From Brevundimonas subvibrioides (GTDB lineage: Bacteria; Pseudomonadota; Alphaproteobacteria; Caulobacterales; Caulobacteraceae): 64,000 bases of DNA. Below, piece by piece: positions 1 through 6,702 of the stretch. The number at the start of each line of letters is the position of its first letter. The first letter of the stretch is position 1. Made by a program: the position numbers and the translations under genes. The notes under the pieces were generated by a model, which was not told the DNA's origin, did not search any database, and saw only the letters and a program-made list of their open reading frames with translations. The stretch spans positions 186,001-250,000 of the forward strand of contig NZ_NCEQ01000007.1 of NCBI RefSeq assembly GCF_002280785.1. Direction: 5' to 3'.

Positions 1-269
1 AGGGGGCCGACTACGTGGCCTTCGGCGCCTTCTATCCCACCTCGACCAAAGACACCGTGCATCGCCCGGAACCCGATATCCTGACCATCTGGCAGGAGAC
101 GATGGAAATCCCGTCGGTGGCGATCGGCGGCATCACGATCGAAAACGCCGCGCCCCTGATCGCGACAGGCGCCGACTTCCTGGCGGTCAGCGCCGGCGTC
201 TGGGCGCATCCCGAGGGGCCCGCCGAGGCGGTCCGCCGGTTTTCGCAGCTTCTGTCGGAAAGCGGCTAA
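1..269 (+). CDS. thiE: Thiamine-phosphate synthase, C-terminal part (cut by window edge)
   Basis: Joins the hydroxymethylpyrimidine and thiazole moieties to give thiamine phosphate in the cytosol. The frame is open from base 3, so only about 89 C-terminal residues are present. It shows the TIM-barrel end typical of Thi[17 protein letters not shown] (the G-x-FxTxTK phosphate loop), PSVAIGGI, and a closing [12 protein letters not shown]. The other thiamine genes of the window, thiS and thiG, lie about 45 kb away, so the pathway is split. The family call is firm; the start lies outside the window. Confidence 0.93.
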   Translation, partial: GADYVAFGAFYPTSTKDTVHRPEPDILTIWQETMEIPSVAIGGITIENAAPLIATGADFLAVSAGVWAHPEGPAEAVRRFSQLLSESG

Positions 270-335
270 CTTCAGGGGATATTAGGAAGCTCTGGTTAAG
301 GTCGGGCCTCGTCTGCCCACCCAGAGTTACCCTGT

Positions 336-2024
336 ATGCTTCAAAGCCGCGCGATGACCGCGACCGATACGGACGCCCTGGAGCCTATCGCCGCAGCCGC
401 GCGTCCGGGGCGCACGTCCACGGCTGCCGGGCTGTTCGCCCAGCCCCTGGCGCCGATGCTGACGGTTCTGGGTGTCGCCGTTCTGGTCTTTGCGGCGATC
501 TCCACGGCCCGCACGGCCGACATGATCGCGGCGCTCTGGGCGGCCAACGGCCTGGCCGTCGCCGTCTGGCTGAGAAGCGGCCGGGGGTTCGGCTACGATC
601 TGGCCTTCGGCGGGCTGATCGCCTTCGGGGTCCTCGCCGGTGAGTTCCTTGCCGGCAACGGCCCGATCCTGTCCGTCGGGTTTACGGCGCTCAACATGCT
701 GGAGATCGTGCTGGCCGTGTGGCTGGCCCGGCGGTTCGCCCCCACCCTTAACCTGGCCACAGTGGCAGGCGCGTGCCGGTTCATCCTGTGCACCGGGGGG
801 GTCGCCCCCGCCGTCGCCGGACTGGCCGCCGGGGCCTTCCTGTGGCTGACCCGGGGGACGCCGTTTGTGCCGACCTTCCAGACCTGGTGGTTCGGCCATG
901 CCCTGGGCCTGGCGGTGATCGGATCGTTCGTCCTGGCGCTCGACATGCGGGCCGTCCGGGCGATGTTCAACCCGTGGCGCGCGGCCGAGACGGTGCTGAC
1001 ATTCGGCCTGCTGATCGTCATCTGCGTGACCGTCTATTTCGTGCTCGACATGCCGCTGGGCTTCGTCATGGTGCCCGTGCTCATCGTCATCGCGGCTCGC
1101 CTGAGGGTCATCGGGGTGACCGCCGCCCTGGTGGTCATCTCCGTGCTGTCTCTGGGCTCGCTGATGATGGGAGCAGGGCCCTGGCGCCTGGTGATCGGCG
1201 ATCTGTCCGAACGCGCCGTGCTGCTGCAGCTGACGCTCCTGTTCGGCTATCTGCCGATCCTGCTGGTCGCCTCCCTGCTGGAGGAACGCGACCGCCTGTC
1301 GGCGCGGGCCAAGGCGGGGCAGCTTCGCGCAGAGAAGGCCTCGGCCGCCAAGTCGCGCCTGCTCGCCAACGTGGCTCACGAAATCAAGAGCCCCATCGGC
1401 GGGATCATCGGCATCGGCGACCTGTGGTCGACCGGGCAGCTCGGCCCCGTCACCGAGACCCAGGCCGAGATGGCGGCCATGCTGGTCAAGACGGCGCGCC
1501 AGGTCGAGGCCCTGTCGCACGACCTGCTCGACGTCGCCCGCGCCGAGGCCGGGGCGGTCAAGGTCGAGATGCGCCCGACCGACATCCCCGGCATCCTGGA
1601 AGACGTTCGACGCGCCACGGCGATGCGCCCGGAAGCCCGGATGCTGTCGCTCAAGGTCATCTGCGAGGGCGACGGGCTGGTGGCCCTGGCCGATTCCCAG
1701 CGCCTGGCCCAGGTGATCGACAACCTGGCGACCAATGCCGTGAAATACGGCGCGGCGGGAGGCGAGGTCCTGTTCCGGGCCAAGCGGGTCTATGACGGCG
1801 TCCGCATCGAGGTCAGCGACAAGGGCCCAGGTCTGTCGCCCGACAAACAGGCCCAGTTGTTCGAACCGTTCAACCGGCTGGGACTGGAGCGATCGGCGGT
1901 CGAAGGCCACGGCATCGGTCTGGCCCTGGCCAAGCGGCTGGTCGAGCTGCAGGGCGGGTCGATCGGCGTCGTGTCCGTTGCGGGCGAGGGCGCCACTTTC
2001 TGGATCGAATTGCCCGCCGCCTGA
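336..2024 (+). CDS. Membrane-bound sensor histidine kinase, MASE1-like sensor region
   Basis: 562 residues. Residues about 35-310 form many hydrophobic segments resembling a MASE1-type integral membrane sensor. They are followed by a HisKA dimerisation helix with the phosphoacceptor His348 in NVAHEIKSPIGG, and an HATPase domain with N box (DNLATNAVKYG), DKGPGLS and GHGIGLALAKRLVE G boxes. It should autophosphorylate on His348 and signal to a partner; no response regulator is next to it. ATG 336 is used, but ATG 354 is also possible and neither has a clear Shine-Dalgarno. It sits 120 bp upstream of cydAB, but a functional link to respiration is only a guess. Confidence 0.88.
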   Translation: MLQSRAMTATDTDALEPIAAAARPGRTSTAAGLFAQPLAPMLTVLGVAVLVFAAISTARTADMIAALWAANGLAVAVWLRSGRGFGYDLAFGGLIAFGVLAGEFLAGNGPILSVGFTALNMLEIVLAVWLARRFAPTLNLATVAGACRFILCTGGVAPAVAGLAAGAFLWLTRGTPFVPTFQTWWFGHALGLAVIGSFVLALDMRAVRAMFNPWRAAETVLTFGLLIVICVTVYFVLDMPLGFVMVPVLIVIAARLRVIGVTAALVVISVLSLGSLMMGAGPWRLVIGDLSERAVLLQLTLLFGYLPILLVASLLEERDRLSARAKAGQLRAEKASAAKSRLLANVAHEIKSPIGGIIGIGDLWSTGQLGPVTETQAEMAAMLVKTARQVEALSHDLLDVARAEAGAVKVEMRPTDIPGILEDVRRATAMRPEARMLSLKVICEGDGLVALADSQRLAQVIDNLATNAVKYGAAGGEVLFRAKRVYDGVRIEVSDKGPGLSPDKQAQLFEPFNRLGLERSAVEGHGIGLALAKRLVELQGGSIGVVSVAGEGATFWIELPAA

Positions 2025-2026
2025 CT

Positions 2027-2044
2027 TCAATATTCACTTATTGA
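2027..2044. promoter_or_regulatory. A/T-rich inverted repeat upstream of cydA
   Basis: TCAATA-N6-TATTGA forms a perfect 6-bp inverted repeat in the 120-bp gap between the kinase gene and cydA, conspicuous in a GC-rich background. It overlaps TTGAT at 2041-2045, a good half-site of an FNR/FixK box, but the second half (TAACG in place of ATCAA) does not match. It may be a cydAB operator or simply a promoter-associated A/T-rich stretch. Confidence 0.3.
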
Positions 2045-2144
2045 TGAAATAACGCGACCGACTGTCGCGCGCCGTTCGCGCGTGTGGACACCGCCGATGA
2101 GAGGGCGCACTCCGCCGCCATCGCATTGTCACCAGGAACACCCC

Positions 2145-3590
2145 GTGGACCTCGACGCCCTGCTGCTGTCACGACTTCAGTTCGCCTTCACCATCGCCTT
2201 TCACATCCTGTTCCCGGCCTTCACCATAGGGCTGGCGGCCTATCTGGCGGTGCTGGAAGGGCTCTGGCTGTGGACGAAGCGCGAGGCCTTCAAGGTCCTC
2301 TATCTGTTCTGGGTCAAGATCTTCGCGCTCAGCTTCGGCATGGGCGTCGTGTCAGGCGTGGTGCTGAGCTACCAGTTCGGCACCAACTGGAGTGAGTTCA
2401 TCCGCCTGACCGGCGGTGTGATCGGGCCACTGCTGGCCTATGAAGTGCTGACGGCCTTCTTCCTCGAGGCGTCCTTCCTGGGCGTCATGCTGTTCGGCTG
2501 GAAGAAGGTGGGGCCGAAGCTGCACTTCGCCTCCACCGTTCTGGTGGCCGTCGGCACCACGATTTCGGCCTTCTGGATCCTGTCAGCCAACAGCTGGATG
2601 CAGACGCCGCAGGGGTTCCAGATCATGGCCGACGGCCGGTTCGAGGCGACCGACTATATGCAGGTCATCTTCAACCCCAGCTTCCCGACGCGACTGGCGC
2701 ACATGTTGCTGGCCGCCTTCCTGACGACCGGACTCGTGGTCGGCGGCGTCTCCGCCTGGCGGCTGCTCAAGGACCGCGCTGCGGGCGTGAAGACCGAGGG
2801 CTGGAGCGAAAGCCGCATCTCCCTGGTCATGGCGGTGGGGCTGATCGCCGTTCTGGCCCCGCTGCAACTCGTCGTCGGCCACGCCTCCGGTGAGGTCGCG
2901 CACAAATACCAGCCGTCCAAGACGGCTGCCATCGAGGGATACTGGGAGACCCGGGCCGACCAGCCGCTGCACCTGTTCGGCATTCCCGACCGCAACGCGC
3001 AGAAGAACCATTTCGAGGTCTCCATCCCGGGCGTCGGCAACCTGATCCAGGGCGTGCCGAAGGACGAGGTGATCAAGGGGCTGGACAGCTGGGCGCGCGA
3101 GGATCAGCCGCCGCCCTTCATCCCCTTCTTCGGCTTCCGCATCATGGTCGGACTGGGCCTGCTGATGATCGGGCTCGGCGCCTGGGGCGCGGTGCTGATC
3201 TGGCGCAAGAAGATCTTCGACAGCCCGCTGTTCCTGCGTTTCGCCGTCCTGATGGGGCCGGCCGGCTTCATCGCCGTCCTGGCCGGCTGGATGGTCACCG
3301 AGGTCGGACGCCAGCCCTGGGTCGTCTATGGCGTGCTGAAGACGCGCGACGCCGTCTCGCCGGTGATCGCCAGCCAGGTGGCGACCTCGCTGATCGCCTA
3401 TGTCCTGGTCTATTCCGTCGTGTTCACCGCCGGGGCCATCTTCATCCTCAGGCTGATGGCCGAGGGGCCGGTCGCCGCCGTCACGGCGCCGTCGCCGCGC
3501 GGGCAGCGATCGCCGGGCACGCCGCTCGCCAAGGCGCCCGAGGACACGACCCCGGGCCGACCCGACCGCGTGCCTGGAGACCCGAAGTGA
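2145..3590 (+). CDS. cydA: Cytochrome bd-type quinol oxidase subunit I (short Q-loop)
   Basis: Haem-bearing subunit of the bd oxidase in the inner membrane; it oxidises quinol and reduces O2. GTG at 2145 is chosen because AGGA lies 7 bases upstream and the protein then begins DLDALLLSRLQFAFT as in the family; the 21 codons upstream of it look non-coding. Visible ligands: His20 (TIAFHILFP), His186 (RLAHMLLAAF) and Met334 (FRIMVGLG), plus the GRQPW signature. Met334 lies about 59 residues earlier than in E. coli CydA, so the Q-loop is of the short, CIO-like type. The stop overlaps the cydB start (GTGA). Confidence 0.96.
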   Translation: MDLDALLLSRLQFAFTIAFHILFPAFTIGLAAYLAVLEGLWLWTKREAFKVLYLFWVKIFALSFGMGVVSGVVLSYQFGTNWSEFIRLTGGVIGPLLAYEVLTAFFLEASFLGVMLFGWKKVGPKLHFASTVLVAVGTTISAFWILSANSWMQTPQGFQIMADGRFEATDYMQVIFNPSFPTRLAHMLLAAFLTTGLVVGGVSAWRLLKDRAAGVKTEGWSESRISLVMAVGLIAVLAPLQLVVGHASGEVAHKYQPSKTAAIEGYWETRADQPLHLFGIPDRNAQKNHFEVSIPGVGNLIQGVPKDEVIKGLDSWAREDQPPPFIPFFGFRIMVGLGLLMIGLGAWGAVLIWRKKIFDSPLFLRFAVLMGPAGFIAVLAGWMVTEVGRQPWVVYGVLKTRDAVSPVIASQVATSLIAYVLVYSVVFTAGAIFILRLMAEGPVAAVTAPSPRGQRSPGTPLAKAPEDTTPGRPDRVPGDPK

Positions 3591-4624
3591 ACCTCGACCT
3601 GCAACTGATCTGGGCGGGCCTGATCGCCGTCTCCGTCCTGCTGTACGTGACGCTTGACGGCTTCGATCTGGGGATCGGCATCCTGTTCCCGTTCGCGAAG
3701 TCCCCGGGCGAGCGGGACGTGATGATGAACACCATCGCCCCGGTCTGGGACGGCAACGAGACCTGGCTGGTGCTGGGAGGAGGGGGGCTGCTGGCGGCCT
3801 TCCCCCTGGCCTATTCGGTGCTGATGCCGGCGCTCTATCTGCCGATCCTGCTGATGCTGGCGGGGCTGATCCTGAGAGGCGTGGCGTTCGAGTTCCGTTT
3901 CCGGGCGCGCAACAGGGGCCGCAAATTCTGGACCCAGATGTTCTCCGGCGGGTCGATCCTGACCGCGGTGGCCCAGGGTCTGGTGCTGGGCGGCTTCATC
4001 CAGGGGGTGACGGTGCGCGACGACCGGTTCGCCGGCGGCCAGTTCGACTGGCTGACGCCCTACACCCTGCTGGTCGCGGCAGGACTGGTGGCCGGTTACG
4101 CCCTGCTGGGCGGGGCCTGGCTGATGATGAAGACCAAGGATAATCTGCACGGCGATGCGAAGCGCTGGACCCGCATCTCGGCCCTGATCGTGACCGGGTT
4201 GCTGGCGGCGGTCAGCGTGGCGACCCTGCTGATCCATCCGCGGGTCGCAGCGCGTTGGGGCTTCGATCTGCACGACGGGTTCGCGCTGGAGCTGGCGAAG
4301 CTCCTGCCGCTCTTGCCGATCCCGCTGCTCGGCCTGATCGGTCTGGGCATCGTGTTCGTGATGAGCCGCAAGGGGTCGCATCGCTGGCCGTTCGTCGGTG
4401 CGATCCTGGTCTTCCTGTCCGGCTATCTGGGGCTGGCGGTCGGGTTCGCCCCCTATATCGTGCCCTATGCCCTGAACTTCCGGCAGGCGGCGGCGCCCGA
4501 CAATGCGCTGGGGCTGATGCTGGTGGGGACCGCGGCGATCCTGCCGCTGATCCTGGCCTACACGGCGTGGGTCTACTGGGTGTTCCGGGGCAAGATCGAC
4601 GAGGAGGCCGGTTATCATCATTAA
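3587..4624 (+). CDS. cydB: Cytochrome bd-type quinol oxidase subunit II
   Basis: 345 residues of alternating hydrophobic segments, starting with the family hallmark LDGFDLGIGILFPF and then WDGNETWLVLGGG. It is the structural partner of CydA and contributes to proton and O2 access. The GTG start overlaps the cydA stop by 4 bp, implying translational coupling. The last codons (EEAGYHH) overlap a further small gene whose ribosome binding site, GAGGAGG, lies inside the cydB end. Length is normal. Confidence 0.96.
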   Translation: MNLDLQLIWAGLIAVSVLLYVTLDGFDLGIGILFPFAKSPGERDVMMNTIAPVWDGNETWLVLGGGGLLAAFPLAYSVLMPALYLPILLMLAGLILRGVAFEFRFRARNRGRKFWTQMFSGGSILTAVAQGLVLGGFIQGVTVRDDRFAGGQFDWLTPYTLLVAAGLVAGYALLGGAWLMMKTKDNLHGDAKRWTRISALIVTGLLAAVSVATLLIHPRVAARWGFDLHDGFALELAKLLPLLPIPLLGLIGLGIVFVMSRKGSHRWPFVGAILVFLSGYLGLAVGFAPYIVPYALNFRQAAAPDNALGLMLVGTAAILPLILAYTAWVYWVFRGKIDEEAGYHH

Positions 4625-4766
4625 GCCCGTTCCCCCGCCCGAGGCCGGCGAAGACGCCGGCCCGCTGTGGAAGAAGCTGGCCTGGTTCGCGGGCCTCTGC
4701 GTCGCCGGATCGGCCACGGTCGCCGTGGTCGCCTATGCGCTGAGAAGCTTGCCGTTCATGGGCTGA
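4614..4766 (+). CDS. DUF2474-like small membrane subunit of bd oxidase, non-AUG start
   Basis: About 48-50 residues. One transmembrane helix follows a basic/aromatic lead-in: GPLWKKLAWFAGLCVAGSA, then VAVVAYALR and a short tail. This matches the single-span DUF2474 proteins encoded after cydB/cioB, which probably act like CydX in stabilising the oxidase. A strong Shine-Dalgarno (GAGGAGG, 4601-4607) precedes it, but there is no ATG, GTG or TTG in frame between the preceding in-frame stop (4548-4550) and the conserved region. Only ATC (4614, 4617) or ATT (4620) fit. The exact start is therefore unsettled. The reading frame overlaps the cydB stop. Confidence 0.75.
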   Translation: MIIKPVPPPEAGEDAGPLWKKLAWFAGLCVAGSATVAVVAYALRSLPFMG

Positions 4767-4772
4767 GAGGCG

Positions 4773-5723
4773 ATGGTCGCGGTCATGTCGAATATCCTCG
4801 TCCTCGCCGCTCTCCTGATCGCCCAGACCCAGGCCGCGCCCTCCACCGGCAGCGCCCTGACCCGCAGCCTGAACGCGGCGCCCCCCGCAGCAGTCATCCC
4901 GGCTCCACGCCCGGCGACCGTTTCGCCAGCCCCGACGACGACCCTGCCGCCGCCGGTCGCCAGCGCCTCGCCGCCCGGACGGATCGCCCCGATCCCCTCG
5001 GCGCCCGTAATTGCCCCGCCGAGGGCCGCGCCGATCACCCCGCCGGGGGCGGCTAATCCGCCCCGGACCCAGCCTCTGGCGACACCCGCGACACCCGCGC
5101 CGACGACTGCCGCGCCCGCTCGTGCGCCGACTGCGACGGCGCCGGTCACGACCCCCCGACCCATGGCTCCCACGCCGAGCGCCGTCGCTCCGCGCGCGAC
5201 CACGCCCGCTCCGGCCACTGTTGCGCCTCGGACAACCCCAGCCGCTCCGACCACGACGCCCGTCACCACTCCGGCGCCCCGACCGACCCTGCCGGCGGCG
5301 ACTGCCCCGGCCCCGGCCCCGGTGGTCACGGCCCCCGCCGAGCCGCCTCCGCCGCCGATGACGGTGCTGGACGCGCCGGCCATCCGCGCCCTGCCGTTCA
5401 CCCTCGACCTGCCGGCCGGCTTCACGATCACGACCGGTCGGCCCGGGCCGAACTTCAACATCTGGACCATCCGGCGCGGGCAGCTGCCGCTGGTCATGGT
5501 CTATGCCGGACCGGCGTCGCAGTTCCCGATCTACAGCGGCGAGATGGTCGAGGCCGGGGCTCGCGCCTCGGTCGTGGCGACCGAGGACGGGCGGCGCGTG
5601 GCGCTGGAGCATCTGTTCACCCGCCCGTCTGCGCCGCGGGAAGTCCACGTCTGGATCACCAGCGTGGACGGCGCCGACCGGACCCTGGCGGAGCGGATCG
5701 GTCAGTCGGTGGACGTCCGCTAG
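4773..5723 (+). CDS. Exported Pro/Ala/Thr-rich protein of unknown function
   Basis: 316 residues. A hydrophobic signal sequence (SNILVLAALLIAQTQA) is followed by roughly 160 residues of low-complexity Pro-Ala-Thr, like a cell-wall-spanning linker. The C-terminal domain of about 120 residues (from LPFTLDLPAGFTITT) is globular-looking and I do not recognise it. ATG 4773 or ATG 4785 could start; GAGAGG just upstream is only 2 bases from the first. It begins 6 bp after the small cydB-linked gene, so it may share its transcript. A location in the periplasm or envelope is inferred from the signal sequence. Confidence 0.65.
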   Translation: MVAVMSNILVLAALLIAQTQAAPSTGSALTRSLNAAPPAAVIPAPRPATVSPAPTTTLPPPVASASPPGRIAPIPSAPVIAPPRAAPITPPGAANPPRTQPLATPATPAPTTAAPARAPTATAPVTTPRPMAPTPSAVAPRATTPAPATVAPRTTPAAPTTTPVTTPAPRPTLPAATAPAPAPVVTAPAEPPPPPMTVLDAPAIRALPFTLDLPAGFTITTGRPGPNFNIWTIRRGQLPLVMVYAGPASQFPIYSGEMVEAGARASVVATEDGRRVALEHLFTRPSAPREVHVWITSVDGADRTLAERIGQSVDVR

Positions 5724-5779
5724 GGCGTTCGACGGGTGAGTTGCGGCGCTCCTTTGAGCCCCTTTGACCAACGAACGCG

Positions 5780-6196
5780 CTAGGCGCGTCTGACGGGCGT
5801 ATCCGTGACGCCCAGCCGGACGCCGCGTTTGCCGGCGAAGATCAGCACTTCCTGACCCTCGGCGGCGGCCCAGCGGCGCAACTGCGTCTGATAGGGCTCG
5901 CGCCGCCAGTCATGGGGGCGGGCGGGGTCGCATTCGACGATCAGCCGCGCCCCGCCCAGTTCCGAGTGCAGGACGAAGCCCGAGGTCGTGGGCTTCCAGC
6001 TGTCGTCCAGCGCCTCGGTCAGCAGCCACAGGCAGTTGAACACCCGGCAGTCGTTCGGCCTGTCGTCGTAGATGGCGCAGCCGGTCGTCTTGCCGAAATG
6101 ACGGCACCAGCGGCCCGCGGGCTTCTCAAGGGCGGTGACGCCCATGATCTTGCAACACAGACCGCAGTCGCCGCAGGTCTTGGCCGAGGTGTTCAG
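5780..6196 (-). CDS. YkgJ-family cysteine-cluster protein (zinc/iron-chelating domain)
   Basis: About 138 residues. The family motif CGDCGLCCKIMGV lies at the very N-terminus and further cysteines follow (WCRHF, GCAIYDDRP, DCRVFNC), the usual YkgJ pattern of a bound metal. An ATG at 6145 exists, but starting there would delete four motif cysteines. Upstream in frame the best candidate is a CTG at 6196-6194, which overlaps the TGA of the preceding gene (CTGA) and gives LNTSAKTCGDCG. A CTG start is therefore proposed. It is the last gene of an M1 peptidase/DUF6702 operon. Function in the cell is unknown. Confidence 0.78.
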   Translation of the reverse strand: MNTSAKTCGDCGLCCKIMGVTALEKPAGRWCRHFGKTTGCAIYDDRPNDCRVFNCLWLLTEALDDSWKPTTSGFVLHSELGGARLIVECDPARPHDWRREPYQTQLRRWAAAEGQEVLIFAGKRGVRLGVTDTPVRRA

Positions 6197-6702
6197 GCGC
6201 CGCCTGCCGCGAACATCACCGTCTGGGCCGCCGACCCCGGGCGGAACACCACGGTGCGGGTGACGCCGTTTATCCTGACATTGACCTGTTGTTCCTGGTC
6301 GTCGTGGACGCCGGGGAAGAAGTCGAGGTCGATCGTGACGGCGGCGATGTCCCGGTCGGTTGTCTCGCCGGTGAAGGCGACGCGGACGTTGTCGCCCGCC
6401 AGATCGGTGGCGGCGTGGGTCACCGGGATGGCGGCGCCGTCGATATCCAGACGAAACCGCTGGCGCAGATGGGTCTCCAGGTCGGCCACGGCCCGGGGGT
6501 CGTCGAGACTCGGCTGGGCCTCCGGGGCGATGGAGACCAGGGCGGGCTCCACATCATGGGCGGAGAAGCGATGCACCACGCTGACCGCGCCCGAGGCGGG
6601 GTCGATCTCGACCACGGTCAGGCCCGAGTGGCCGCGATGCGCCAGGGCCGGAGAGGCGAGGGCGCCGACCAGGGCCGTGACAAGCAGAACCCGCTTCATC
6701 AC
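6193..6702 (-). CDS. DUF6702-like exported protein
   Basis: 169 residues with a clear signal peptide (KRVLLVTALVGALASPALA) followed by HRGHSGLTVVEID, and a repeating beta-strand pattern of about 140 residues containing LRQRFRLDIDG and FFPGVHDDQ. The composition matches the DUF6702 family, small periplasmic proteins often encoded next to M1 aminopeptidases. The ATG overlaps the stop of the upstream peptidase gene (ATGA), and its own stop overlaps the next start. Its molecular role is unknown; a partner role for the peptidase is only suggested by context. Confidence 0.72.
   Translation of the reverse strand: MMKRVLLVTALVGALASPALAHRGHSGLTVVEIDPASGAVSVVHRFSAHDVEPALVSIAPEAQPSLDDPRAVADLETHLRQRFRLDIDGAAIPVTHAATDLAGDNVRVAFTGETTDRDIAAVTIDLDFFPGVHDDQEQQVNVRINGVTRTVVFRPGSAAQTVMFAAGGA

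Noticed and set aside
2041..2054. Complete FNR/FixK box upstream of cydA
   Set aside because: Only the TTGAT half matches; the second half reads TAACG, not ATCAA.
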